Positions 42,629-55,073 of a stretch of DNA of 64,000 nt are shown one piece after another. Both the position numbers and the translations under genes were made by a program. A model generated the notes under the pieces. It was given only the letters and a program-made list of their open reading frames with translations, was not told the DNA's origin and ran no database searches. The stretch is from contig CAWIKL010000001.1 in NCBI GenBank assembly GCA_963836665.1, forward strand, positions 2,294,001 to 2,358,000. The letters are read 5' to 3'. Each line of letters begins with the position of its first letter. Position 1 is the stretch's first letter. The stretch is from JAICSD01 sp963836665. GTDB taxonomy: Bacteria > Acidobacteriota > Vicinamibacteria > Vicinamibacterales > 2-12-FULL-66-21.

Positions 42629-43571
42629 TCGACGGCGCCGCGCGATCGGGGCCATCGTGCTCGCGCTCGCGGCGATCGCGGCCGCGCCCCGCGATCTCCC
42701 GTGGAACGTCCCCAACGCAGAATCGCTCCCCGCCGGCCCCTGGAAGGACACCGTGCTCTACGGCCGCCGGCTCTTCGCCGAAACGCCGTCGCTGATCGGG
42801 CCCGAAGCGGCCAGCCCGGCGATGCGCTACGCGGGCAACAACCTGTCGTGCCAGGGGTGCCATCTCCTTGCCGGCACGCAGGCATACGCGCTGCCGATGG
42901 TCGGAGTATTTGCGGCGTTTCCCGCCTACATGGCGCGCGAGAACGACGTGCGGACGATCGAAGACCGCATCGACGGTTGCATGGAGCGCAGCATGAACGG
43001 CCGCGTGCTCCCCGGCGGCGGCCGCGAGATGAACGCACTGGTCGCCTATCTGCAGTTCCTCAGCACGGGGGTCCCGGTCGGGACGACAGTGGAGGGCCGC
43101 GGGACACCGGCGCTGCCCTACCTGGATCGCGCCGCCGACGTGGTGAAGGGACGCGCCGTCTACGCCGCCACCTGCCAAGCGTGCCACCAGGGGGACGGGC
43201 AGGGGCTGCGCAAGGGAAAGGTCGGCGACGGCGCCGGTTACACCTATCCGCCGCTGTGGGGTCCTGACAGCTTCAACGACGGCGCCGGCATGCATCGGCT
43301 CATCGCGTCAGCGAACTACATCCGCGCCAACATGCCGTTTGGCACGACGTATCGTGCGCCGATGCTCAGCGTCGAAGACGCCTGGGACGTCGCCGCATTC
43401 ATCAACAGCCAGCCGCGTCCGGCGCGCGCCCAGCTCGATCTCGACTATCCGGATCGCACGAAAAAACCCGTCGACGCGCCCTTCCTCCCATTCGCCGATT
43501 CGTTCTCGCTCGAACAGCACCGGCTGGGACCGTTCACGCCGATTCTCGACGCGCGAAAGGCGCCGCGGTAG
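42618..43571 (+). CDS. Diheme cytochrome c, exported
   Basis: From ATG 42618 the protein has an N-terminal export helix (AIGAIVLALAAIAAA) and two heme c motifs: CQGCH in NLSCQGCHLLAGTQAY and CQACH in YAATCQACHQGDG. Distal ligand candidates are Met in NDVRTIEDRIDGCMERSMNG and in the second domain (RANMPFG). The organisation resembles SoxA/TsdA-like thiosulfate dehydrogenases (domain one with ENDVRTIEDRI.GCMERSMNG), suggesting periplasmic sulfur-compound or electron-transfer work. It is coupled to the Tat protein gene upstream. Confidence 0.85.
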   Translation: MRGDRRRRAIGAIVLALAAIAAAPRDLPWNVPNAESLPAGPWKDTVLYGRRLFAETPSLIGPEAASPAMRYAGNNLSCQGCHLLAGTQAYALPMVGVFAAFPAYMARENDVRTIEDRIDGCMERSMNGRVLPGGGREMNALVAYLQFLSTGVPVGTTVEGRGTPALPYLDRAADVVKGRAVYAATCQACHQGDGQGLRKGKVGDGAGYTYPPLWGPDSFNDGAGMHRLIASANYIRANMPFGTTYRAPMLSVEDAWDVAAFINSQPRPARAQLDLDYPDRTKKPVDAPFLPFADSFSLEQHRLGPFTPILDARKAPR

Positions 43572-43607
43572 AAGTTCAGAGGGGGCCAGCCGGCGAACAG
43601 CCGCTCG

Positions 43608-44621
<1,014 letters not shown>

Positions 44622-44696
44622 GTGGCGGAAATCGTATCACTCGCTGCACCGGCTCGATGCCTGTGCGCACCACTTGCAGGTGTTACGGCTCGCGCA

Positions 44697-45614
44697 TCAA
44701 GGCATGCACCGCCCCGGGGCCGATGATCGCGGCGCCGGCGCAGCTTTCACTCTCTTCGTCAGCGCGAGCTGATCGAACGCCACCTGCTGCAGCGCCATCA
44801 CCTCCGGCGCCGGCAGGCCGAGCTCGAACGCCGCGCACTCGCCAGCGCCGAGCGAGCGCGGATCGCGGCCAGTGACGTCGCCGAACACCATCAGTGCTTC
44901 GAGATAGTAGCCCTCGGTACTGGCATGATAGTGATCCCGCGCCCACAGATCGATCTGCCCTGGCGTGATGCCGTCGTAGGGATTCGGATCCGCGACGCCA
45001 GTTTCGATCGCGCGAATCCACGCCTCGCCGACCGGAATCACCGACTTGATCGCCGGCGAGGTGGCCGCTGCCTTGTCGTACCCGGCGCGGACGTCGCGCG
45101 CCATGGCCGCAATCGGCTGGCCGTGCCAGTGCCCGGTCTCGGGGTAGGTCTGATCGGCACGCGACCAAGTGGCGGTGAGATGGATCTCCACCTTCGGGTT
45201 GACGCCCGTCAACAACTCCGCCATCTGTCTTGTCGTCGCGATAAGCTTCGCCGAATCACCGGGCTTATCGGCATCAAGCGTGCTGTAGCCGTGCATGACG
45301 ACGACGTCCCACGGGCGGCTGACGAGGGCGTCATGCTTGTTCTGAAGGTGGTAGTCGAACCCGACGCCCGGATGTGTTTCGAGCGATACGTCGTACTCCA
45401 GGCCGGCTTCCCTGGTGAACGACTTGAAGAGCGCCGGCACGCCGCCAATGCCCTCGTGGTTCAGGTCGTTGACGATCTCAGGGCGCCACTTCTGGACCGG
45501 CGTCAGGGCCCCGAAGGTGAAGCTGTTACCGATGAACAACAGTGCGGGTGGGGCGGCGTGCGCCGCCGTGGCCAGCACCAGCGCCGACCAGACGACCAAT
45601 ATGGCCAGTTTCAT
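44697..45614 (-). CDS. Exported SGNH/DUF4886-like hydrolase
   Basis: Start at ATG 45614 with a signal peptide (LAILVVWSALVLATAAHAA). The block LLFIGNSFTFG (Ser in GNS) opens the SGNH-like fold, followed by VVVMHGYSTLDADKPGD and a closing DHYHASTEGYYLEALMVFG with the catalytic Asp-x-x-His. Esterase or related activity in the periplasm is likely. It lies 38 bp downstream of the second orphan permease and in the same direction, so the two could be cotranscribed. Confidence 0.8.
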   Translation of the reverse strand: MKLAILVVWSALVLATAAHAAPPALLFIGNSFTFGALTPVQKWRPEIVNDLNHEGIGGVPALFKSFTREAGLEYDVSLETHPGVGFDYHLQNKHDALVSRPWDVVVMHGYSTLDADKPGDSAKLIATTRQMAELLTGVNPKVEIHLTATWSRADQTYPETGHWHGQPIAAMARDVRAGYDKAAATSPAIKSVIPVGEAWIRAIETGVADPNPYDGITPGQIDLWARDHYHASTEGYYLEALMVFGDVTGRDPRSLGAGECAAFELGLPAPEVMALQQVAFDQLALTKRVKAAPAPRSSAPGRCMP

Positions 45615-45651
45615 GCTGGGGAAGAATACATCCGGACGGCCCCGCGCGAGT

Positions 45652-48114
<2,463 letters not shown>

Positions 48115-48115
48115 G

Positions 48116-48604
48116 TCAGCGCCCCCAGTCGTTCATCGCTTTCCTGTGCAGCGAATCCGGGCCGAACTCCATCAGCTCGATCGCCGAGCCGTCGGGCGTA
48201 TGCGCAACCGCGATCTTCGATTTCGTGCGCGTGCTGACCGAGGCGTCCCCGACTTTGACGCCGCGCGCGCGCAGACGGTTGACAACGGCGTCGACGTTGT
48301 CGACCTCGAGACCGAAATGGACGAATCCGGCCGGGCGCTGTGGCGTCACCGGCATCAACTCGACGAAGGTATTGCGGTTGATCTGGAAGTACGACAGATA
48401 CGGGCTGCCGTCCGGTTCGCGGAAGGCGAACACCCGCGGAAGTCCCACGATGTCACTGTAGAACGCCGAGGTGCTGCCGAAGTCGGCCGCCGGCACGGCG
48501 ATGGCGACGTGGTTGAGGCTGACGATGTCGCGCGGCTGACTGGCGACAGTCGCCGCGGCGGCGCCGACACAGATGCCGATGACGAGACAGAGTGCGTTGC
48601 TCAT
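48116..48604 (-). CDS. Exported VOC-fold (glyoxalase-like) protein
   Basis: A 162-residue protein with an export signal (CLVIGICVGAAAATVAS). The two beta-alpha-beta-beta-beta modules are clear: VSLNHVAIAVPAADFGSTSAF and FVHFGLEVDNVDAVVNRL, with metal-position residues His, Glu (FVELMPV), His and Glu (AIELMEFG). Export is unusual for a VOC protein. It is cotranscribed with the permease, so it may bind a ligand handled by it. Confidence 0.8.
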   Translation of the reverse strand: MSNALCLVIGICVGAAAATVASQPRDIVSLNHVAIAVPAADFGSTSAFYSDIVGLPRVFAFREPDGSPYLSYFQINRNTFVELMPVTPQRPAGFVHFGLEVDNVDAVVNRLRARGVKVGDASVSTRTKSKIAVAHTPDGSAIELMEFGPDSLHRKAMNDWGR

Positions 48605-48817
48605 GAGGGGGTTCGGTGCGGGACAGCCGCGTCCGTCAACGCGCGGCGGACATGATCAAGGCAACGCCATGAGCACGTCCATATGCGCCATCCTCCGCAT
48701 CCTGCGCCTTGCGGCTGGTGCCGTCAAGTGGCAAGCGCGTTGTCTCGCGATGATCGCACGCGAATGACTGAGCGGCCAGCCGCGGCGGCAGTATCATGCT
48801 CGGCAAGGAGCACCGTC

Positions 48818-49726
48818 ATGCGCAGTTACTTCGCGCCAGCGGCCCTCACGCTGCTGGTCACCTTCACGGCGGCGATTGGGACGCCGGCGGCCCAGACCCC
48901 GGGGACCGACCGGACGGCCGATGCGGCGGCCATTCGCGCGCACATCGACAGCATCTTTCAGGCGTTCGTCGACAAGGATCGCGCGAAGCTCGAAGCAACT
49001 CACGGCACGGAGTGGCGCGGCTTCACCCCGTGGTCCGGCCATGTCATTCGCGGCCGTGACGGCTACATGGACGAGGCGACGTTCCCGCCCAACCTACCCA
49101 AGGGCCAGGGCATGATCGGCTATCGCATCGGCGAATTCGACATCGTCTTCTACGGCGACACCGCGGTCGTTTCGTTCCAGGCTGAGGTCGACAGGCGCGA
49201 AGGCGCCGATAAGACGACGCAGAAACTGACGTTCGTCGACGTCTATCACAGGGACCCCGCCGGCTGGATCCAGGTCGCGTCAAATACGTCACTGCATCCC
49301 GACGCAGTATCCGATCTGATGGCGCGACAGCGCGTTCTTGGCGCGGGCGAGCGCGCGGAGCTGATGCAAGCCCGGGAAGCGGTGTGGCGCGCCTGGTTTG
49401 GCGGGGACGAGGCAGCGCTGACCAAGCTGCTGCCGCCGGAACTGATCACCATCGAGCCGGGTTCGACAACGTTCGGAACGCGCGCATCCGCACTCGAGGG
49501 CTCGCGCGGCTTCGCAGCTGGCGGAGGGAAGCTGGCGCGGATTGCCTTCCCGTCGACCGAGATCCAGGTCTACGGCAACACGGCCATCCTCTATACGTCG
49601 TACGAGATGGACCTGACAAGCGGCGGACAGACGCACACCGAGCGCGGCATGGCGACAGAGGTGTTTGTATTCAAGCAGGGCCGGTGGCTGAACACCGGGT
49701 GGCAGCTGGCGCCGTCGACGAAGTAG
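48818..49726 (+). CDS. Exported tandem SnoaL/DUF4440-like protein
   Basis: From ATG 48818 (AAGGAG eight bases upstream) the protein has a signal peptide (APAALTLLVTFTAAIGTPAA) and two NTF2-like domains. The first has IRAHIDSIFQAFVDKDRAKL and FVDVYHRDPAGWIQVASN. The second begins QAREAVWRAWFGGDEAALTKLL and ends EVFVFKQGRWLNTGWQLAP. SnoaL-like folds often bind small ligands. The duplication within one chain is typical of DUF4440 proteins in this phylum. Confidence 0.75.
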   Translation: MRSYFAPAALTLLVTFTAAIGTPAAQTPGTDRTADAAAIRAHIDSIFQAFVDKDRAKLEATHGTEWRGFTPWSGHVIRGRDGYMDEATFPPNLPKGQGMIGYRIGEFDIVFYGDTAVVSFQAEVDRREGADKTTQKLTFVDVYHRDPAGWIQVASNTSLHPDAVSDLMARQRVLGAGERAELMQAREAVWRAWFGGDEAALTKLLPPELITIEPGSTTFGTRASALEGSRGFAAGGGKLARIAFPSTEIQVYGNTAILYTSYEMDLTSGGQTHTERGMATEVFVFKQGRWLNTGWQLAPSTK

Positions 49727-49795
49727 CCGGCGACCGGGCCGGCCATCAGTGCGAGGAAGAGCAGCGCGCGCAGGCCAAGGAAACGCTTCGCCGGC

Positions 49796-51382
49796 TCATG
49801 TTCGCGGCGGCGGCACGATGCGGCGCGAGTGGCGCTCGTAGGCGTGCGCGAGCGCCAGGACGCGCGCGTCTGCTCCCGGGAGTCCTGTCACCGAGAGGTT
49901 GAGCGCCGGCAGGCCGTCAGCGCCGAGCCCAGCCGGCACGGAAACTTCGGGCAGCCCCAGCCAGTTGCCGTAGCCGAGCGCGGTGCGGATGTCGGGCCAG
50001 CCCTGCGCCAGCGAGAACGCGTTAAACGGCATAGTCGGATAGATCATCGCCACGACGCCGGCGGTGCGCATCGAGCGCTCCAACGCGGCGACGACGTCCG
50101 CGCGCGAGCGGGCGAACGACTGTCCCGCCGGATCGCGCGCGAGCGGTTGCTCGAGCAGCGCGACGCAGTCGTCGAACCGCTCGGGTAGCACGTCGTAGAA
50201 CGATCGATACGCGCCGTAACCGCGCCGCACGGCCTGGAGCGGATCGCTGGCGCGCCCGGCAAAGTAGCGATAGAGCGCGTTGGCGGTTGCCGCCGGCGAT
50301 CGCGAATCCCCTTTCACGTCGCCGCGCGCGCGCTCCGCGTCGCTGAAGGCGGACCGGTAGGTGCTCAACGTAACGGACGGGGTGAAGGACTCGACCGTCG
50401 CGCCTGCCGCGCGCAGGTCGGCCAGCGCGCGATCCCAGGTCGCCACGGCTTCGTTAGTCATCTTTTCACGTGGCACGTGCGCTTCGACGATACCCAGGCG
50501 CACGTCTTTCAGCGGATCGTCGTCAAGCGCAGCGAGCGACGGGCGGTCGAGCGCGAGGCCGGTCGACAACGGGTCGGAGAGGTCGGCGCCGGCAATCGTG
50601 GCAAGCAACAATGCCGCATCGGCGACGGATCGCGCCAGCGGACCGTGCGTGTCGAGGTACGGCCAGGTCGGAATGACGCCGCTACGGGGGACGAGACCGA
50701 AGGTCGGCTTCATGCCGACGACGCCGACGCAGACGGCCGGGATCCTGTTGGATCCGCCATCGTCGGTGCCCAGCGCGGCGAACGCCATGCCGGCGGCAAC
50801 CGCCACGGCTGATCCGGCGCTCGAGCCGCCAGGCGTCCGGGTGCCGCTGGGATCGTACGGGTTCCTCACCTGTCCCGTATGACTGCTCGTGCCGACGCCA
50901 CGGTAGGCAAAATCGTCCGCCGCCGTCTTGCCGAGGACGATTGCCCCGGCGGCGCGCATTCTTGCCACTTCGATCGCGTCGCGTTTGAGCCGCTCGGGAA
51001 ACAACTGCGCCCATTCACCGTTCGAGGCCGTGGTCGGCAGGCCGACCATGTCGTAGATCGCCTTGGCGAACACGGGCACGCCGTCGAGTGGGCCGCGCAG
51101 CTTGCCCGCGCGCCGGCGCGCGTCGGCTGCGCTGGCTTCCCCCAATGCCGTGTTCGACAGCGCGTCGATAGCCCGCCAGGCCATGCCCTCCCTGTGGCAG
51201 CGTGCGAGCGCGCCTGCGGTAATCCCGGCGGCGCTCCACGCCCCGCTGCGCAGGCCGGCTGCATAGTCGGCGATGGTGCCGTCGAGCGGATCGCGCGCGA
51301 CGGCCGCCCACGCCCGTGGCGACAGCATCGTGGATCCAGCGAGCGCGGCGAGTTGTGCGAGAACGTGGCGGCGGGAAATCAT
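49796..51382 (-). CDS. Amidase-signature hydrolase, Tat-exported
   Basis: A 528-residue protein with a Tat-like leader (MISRRHVLAQLAALAGSTML). The catalytic set is Lys107 (GVPVFAKAIYD), the cis-serine in GGSSAGS (187/188) and the nucleophile Ser211 in TDDGGSNRIPA. The sequence is independent of the other amidase (8188-9987) and has the shorter N-terminal region. It probably hydrolyses amides in the periplasm. The SDR gene is 27 bp upstream. Confidence 0.88.
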   Translation of the reverse strand: MISRRHVLAQLAALAGSTMLSPRAWAAVARDPLDGTIADYAAGLRSGAWSAAGITAGALARCHREGMAWRAIDALSNTALGEASAADARRRAGKLRGPLDGVPVFAKAIYDMVGLPTTASNGEWAQLFPERLKRDAIEVARMRAAGAIVLGKTAADDFAYRGVGTSSHTGQVRNPYDPSGTRTPGGSSAGSAVAVAAGMAFAALGTDDGGSNRIPAVCVGVVGMKPTFGLVPRSGVIPTWPYLDTHGPLARSVADAALLLATIAGADLSDPLSTGLALDRPSLAALDDDPLKDVRLGIVEAHVPREKMTNEAVATWDRALADLRAAGATVESFTPSVTLSTYRSAFSDAERARGDVKGDSRSPAATANALYRYFAGRASDPLQAVRRGYGAYRSFYDVLPERFDDCVALLEQPLARDPAGQSFARSRADVVAALERSMRTAGVVAMIYPTMPFNAFSLAQGWPDIRTALGYGNWLGLPEVSVPAGLGADGLPALNLSVTGLPGADARVLALAHAYERHSRRIVPPPRT

Positions 51383-51409
51383 CGGCTCACGATAGGACTG
51401 GGTGTCAGC

Positions 51410-52174
51410 CTACCGGCCTCCGGCCACGTCGAGAAAGGCGCCTGTGGTAAACGACGCTGCGTCGCTGAGCAGCCAGACGATCGCCTGCGCGACCTCCTCG
51501 GGCTGTCCGCCCCGCTTCATCGGCACGAACGCCTTGACGCGCTCGACCCGATTGGGCTCGCCGCCGCTGGCATGCATGTCGGTGTAGATAAAACCCGGCC
51601 GGACAGCATTGACGCGAATGCCTTCTTCCGCCACTTCGCGCGCCAGGCCGATGGTCAGGGTGTCGACCGCCCCTTTCGACGCTGCATAGTCGACGTATTC
51701 CCCGGCGGATCCCAAGCGCGCCGCCGCTGACGAGACATTGACGATCGCGCCACCGCGGCCGCCGTGGTGCGTCGACATCCGCCGCACAGCCTCGCGGGCG
51801 CAAATGAAGGCGCCGACGACGTTGGTGGCGAAAACGCGATGCAGCCGCGCGGCGTCCATCGACTCGACCCGCATCTGCCGCTCGAGGGTGGCGGCATTGT
51901 TGACGAGTCCCGCCAACGCGCCGAGCGCGGCGGCGGCCTCGAACAGCTGCACGACCGCCGCTTCATCAGACACGTCGGCCTGCACGGCGATCGCTCGCGA
52001 GCCGGCGTTCTCGACAGCGCGCACGACGTCTTCGGCGGCTCGGCGGTCCTGGCGATAGTTCACGCATACCGCGTAGCCTCGCGCGCCGGCGAGACGCGCG
52101 GTCGCCGCGCCGATGCCGCGGCTGCCTCCCGTCACGACCACGACGCCGTCCACGGGGCGCGACGCCTCACTCAT
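51410..52174 (-). CDS. Short-chain dehydrogenase/reductase
   Basis: From ATG 52174 a 254-residue protein with the classical SDR marks: TGGSRGIGAA at the cofactor loop, NNAA, the catalytic Ser in VNVSSAAARLG and the YAASK triad, and a PGFIYTDMHA substrate loop. NADP(H) preference is suggested by NYRQDRRAAE. The start overlaps the stop of the toroid-protein gene by 8 bp. Substrate unknown. Confidence 0.92.
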   Translation of the reverse strand: MSEASRPVDGVVVVTGGSRGIGAATARLAGARGYAVCVNYRQDRRAAEDVVRAVENAGSRAIAVQADVSDEAAVVQLFEAAAALGALAGLVNNAATLERQMRVESMDAARLHRVFATNVVGAFICAREAVRRMSTHHGGRGGAIVNVSSAAARLGSAGEYVDYAASKGAVDTLTIGLAREVAEEGIRVNAVRPGFIYTDMHASGGEPNRVERVKAFVPMKRGGQPEEVAQAIVWLLSDAASFTTGAFLDVAGGR

Positions 52175-53099
52175 GCGACGCACACCAATCCAGGACGCGC
52201 CGGGCGCGCAGCGTGATCCAGCGGTTCGGTTCGCCGACGGGCCCGGCGATGTCTTCGTAGAGCGTGTCACGGTGCCGGACATCGAGCAGCCAGCGCCCAT
52301 CCGGCTGGCGGCGCTCGCGCACCGTCGACACGGCCTCGTCCATGCGACGATCCGGTGTCACAGTCGCGGCAGACAGGTAGTCGAGCGCGCGCAGCACGTC
52401 GTAGTGCCACAGCGGCGGGAAGGCAAACCGCGTCCACGACGGGTCGATGATCTCGCCGTTCGACCGCCGCCGCAGAAGTTGGCGCTCCAGGAGATATTCG
52501 TGCGCGCGCTCCCGCGCGCCGCTCACAGCCGGCGCCGCGCCGATGGCCTGCTCGAAGGCGAGCAGCCCTTCGACCACGCAGATGGTCGTGTGGAACGACG
52601 AGCGGGTCGACCCGCGTTCTGCCTCGCAGTTCCAGCCGCCGTCGGCGAGCTGCTCGCCGAGCAGCCGATCGACCAGCCGATGGCTCGGTTCACCGAAATA
52701 CGCGCCGAGCGCGACGACGCGGCCGTTGATGCACGGTTCGACCTCTCCCTGAAAGAACGGCGAGTGGCCGAATTCCGCACCCCAGGTGACGTGATCGTGC
52801 ACGCGCGCGATCGCCGCGCGCGCGCGTGCACTGGCGGGATCGATCCCGAGGTCGCGCAGGAACACCAGCGTGTACATGTTCGACCACCAGAATGGGGTGG
52901 TCACGCCGTCACCCCACTGGCCGTCCGGCCGTTGGCGATCGAGCAAGCGCGCGCCCCAACCTTCCGCGGCGACGCGCGCGCGTTCGGCGGCGACGATCTC
53001 CGCCGTGGCGCCGAGAGCCCGCATCGTCTGCCAGCGGATTGACGGGTCGCCGTCGAGGAGCCAGTCGGCGACAGGATCGTGCGAAGGTCGAGGGTCCAC
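52167..53099 (-). CDS. Terpenoid-cyclase-like alpha/alpha-toroid protein
   Basis: GTG at 53099 gives a 310-residue protein. Repeats of the QW kind are visible: RQRPDGQWGDGVTTPFW, QLADGGWNCEAERGSTRSSF and RQPDGRWLLDVR, spaced as in the alpha-toroid fold of squalene cyclases and prenyltransferase beta subunits. The DXDD motif of squalene-hopene cyclases is absent, so cyclase activity is unlikely; an adaptor, transferase or hydrolase role is possible. It is cotranscribed with the SDR gene and divergent from the M28 peptidase. Confidence 0.75.
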   Translation of the reverse strand: MDPRPSHDPVADWLLDGDPSIRWQTMRALGATAEIVAAERARVAAEGWGARLLDRQRPDGQWGDGVTTPFWWSNMYTLVFLRDLGIDPASARARAAIARVHDHVTWGAEFGHSPFFQGEVEPCINGRVVALGAYFGEPSHRLVDRLLGEQLADGGWNCEAERGSTRSSFHTTICVVEGLLAFEQAIGAAPAVSGARERAHEYLLERQLLRRRSNGEIIDPSWTRFAFPPLWHYDVLRALDYLSAATVTPDRRMDEAVSTVRERRQPDGRWLLDVRHRDTLYEDIAGPVGEPNRWITLRARRVLDWCASHE

Positions 53100-53139
53100 G
53101 ATCGGTCCTTTCGAGCGCGCCGCAGTATACAGTGTTGAG

Positions 53140-55062
53140 ATGCTGCAGAGATTGGTCGCGTCACTGGCAGGCCTTGGCCTCGTCGTCACGGTTTCGGCGC
53201 AGGTGCCGAGCGAATCCATCGATACGGCCGCGAATGCGAAAATTCGCGCAGAAGGGATGGAACGCTCGAAGATCATGTGGATCGAGCACTACCTGGCCGA
53301 CGTCTACGGCCCGCGGCCAATCGGCTCGCCCAACCAGAAGGCCGCTGCCGAGTGGGCCGCGAAGACCATGACCTCGTTTGGGATGACCAACGCCCATCTC
53401 GAACCGTTCACCTGGCACGGCGTCGGGTGGCTGCCGGGGCGCGCCACCGGCGTCATCACCTCGCCGGTCAAGGCGAATCTGAAGTTCGAAGCCGTGCCGT
53501 GGTCGCCCTCGACCACCGGCACGGTCAGCGGAGAAATCGTCGTCGTTGCGCCACCGGAGACGCCGACCGACGCGGAGCTGACGGCGTATCTCGCGAGCAT
53601 GGCGCCGCGCGTGAAGGGCCGTATCGTCATGGCCGGGGCCCCGCCGGTGGTACCGGTCAACTTCAATGAAGCGGTCAAACGCATCCCCGAGGAGCAGGCG
53701 CGAGCGCGCTACGCGCCTGGCGACGCCACCGCAGGCCGTGGCCGTGGCGGACGCGGCGGCGGGCGCGGCGCTCCGCCGCCCGTAGCGGAAGGGCATCTCT
53801 CGGCGCAGCAGGTGAACCAGCGCATCGCGCAGTTCCTGCGCGACAATCCACCGGCGCTGCGCCTCGTCGCACAGGGCGGCGGTCGCATTCCCGGGGTGAT
53901 CGTGGCGCAGAACGGCGCCGGCCAGATTTACGACGACACCACGCCGCAGTCGCCGGCGGTGATTCTACGCAACGACGACTACGGCCGCATCTTCCGCATC
54001 AACGGCGACGGCACGCCGGTGTCGGTCGAGTTCAACGTGCAGAACCAGTACTTCCCCGAAGGCAAGACGTCGTACGTAACGGTCGCCGAGATTCCCGGCA
54101 CCGACAAGGGGGACGAAGTCGTCATGCTCGGCGGTCACCTCGATTCCTGGACCAGCGCGACCGGCGCGACCGACAACGCGATCGGCTGCGCGATCATGAT
54201 GGAGGCGGCGCGTATCATCGAAGCGACCGGCCTGAAGCCGCGCCGCACGATCCGGGTCGCGCTGTGGAGCGGCGAGGAAGAAGGGCTGCTCGGATCGTTC
54301 GACTACGTTAAGCGCCACTTCGGCTCGGCCGAGTCACCGCTGCCCGACTATCCCAGGCTGGACGCCTACTGGAACATCGACGACGGCACCGGGCTGGTAC
54401 GAGGCGCGAGCGTCTTCGGTCCGGCCACGGCGGCGGCAGTCGTCGCGCAGTACCTCAAGCCGTTCGAGGAGTGGGGCGTCTACGGCGCCAATCCGTCGAG
54501 CGCGCGCGTCGAAGGCGGCAGCGACAACGGCGCGTTCGCCGTCGCCGGGCTCCCCGGCATCGGCGCCCAGCAGGATCCGATCGAATACAACAGCACTTCG
54601 TGGCACACCAACCTCGATACCTACGAGCGGATCGTCCCCGACGACGTGATCAAGAATGCAGTGATCACTGCTTCGGTCGTCTACGGGCTGGCGACCCGCG
54701 ACGCGATGCTGCCGCGCTTCCCCGCCGCCGAGATGCCGGCGATCCCGGCGCGCGGAGGAGCCGCCGGGCGCGGCAACGCGGCGCCCTTGCCCGAGTCGCG
54801 GATCTTTCTGGCCGAGAAGGGAAAGACGCTGACCGTCGCCACGCCGGGTTTGGTCCCACCGGCGCCGCGGACGGAAGAAAATCCCGCGACCCGCACCGCT
54901 GCAATCGACGCCGCACCCGCGCACGGCAAAGTGACGCTCAAACCGGACGGCGGATTCACCTATAGCCCCGACAAGGGATTCGCGGGTACCGACACGTTCA
55001 CGTTCCACATCGACGGCGGCACGACAGCGCTGCCCGGGACGGTGACGATCGTGGTGCGGTGA
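53140..55062 (+). CDS. M28-family metallopeptidase with C-terminal Ig-like domain, exported
   Basis: A 640-residue protein with signal peptide LVASLAGLGLVVTVSAQ. Zinc-site residues are His333 in GGHLDSW, Asp345 in GATDNA, Glu379/380 in WSGEEEGL, an Asp in GGSDNGAF and His489 in SWHTNLD, all in M28 order. A PA-like insertion lies between residues 95 and 310, including a Gly/Arg-rich loop (RGRGGRGGGRG). The last 85 residues (GKVTLKPDGGFTYSPDKGFAGTDTFTF, split) form a cadherin-like Ig module. It is an exported aminopeptidase or carboxypeptidase. Confidence 0.9.
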   Translation: MLQRLVASLAGLGLVVTVSAQVPSESIDTAANAKIRAEGMERSKIMWIEHYLADVYGPRPIGSPNQKAAAEWAAKTMTSFGMTNAHLEPFTWHGVGWLPGRATGVITSPVKANLKFEAVPWSPSTTGTVSGEIVVVAPPETPTDAELTAYLASMAPRVKGRIVMAGAPPVVPVNFNEAVKRIPEEQARARYAPGDATAGRGRGGRGGGRGAPPPVAEGHLSAQQVNQRIAQFLRDNPPALRLVAQGGGRIPGVIVAQNGAGQIYDDTTPQSPAVILRNDDYGRIFRINGDGTPVSVEFNVQNQYFPEGKTSYVTVAEIPGTDKGDEVVMLGGHLDSWTSATGATDNAIGCAIMMEAARIIEATGLKPRRTIRVALWSGEEEGLLGSFDYVKRHFGSAESPLPDYPRLDAYWNIDDGTGLVRGASVFGPATAAAVVAQYLKPFEEWGVYGANPSSARVEGGSDNGAFAVAGLPGIGAQQDPIEYNSTSWHTNLDTYERIVPDDVIKNAVITASVVYGLATRDAMLPRFPAAEMPAIPARGGAAGRGNAAPLPESRIFLAEKGKTLTVATPGLVPPAPRTEENPATRTAAIDAAPAHGKVTLKPDGGFTYSPDKGFAGTDTFTFHIDGGTTALPGTVTIVVR

Positions 55063-55073
55063 GCGAACGCGAG

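Noticed and set aside
48669..48767. 32-residue frame before the tandem SnoaL gene
   Set aside because: No ribosome site, no helix or motif; the proper gene starts with its own ribosome site at 48818.
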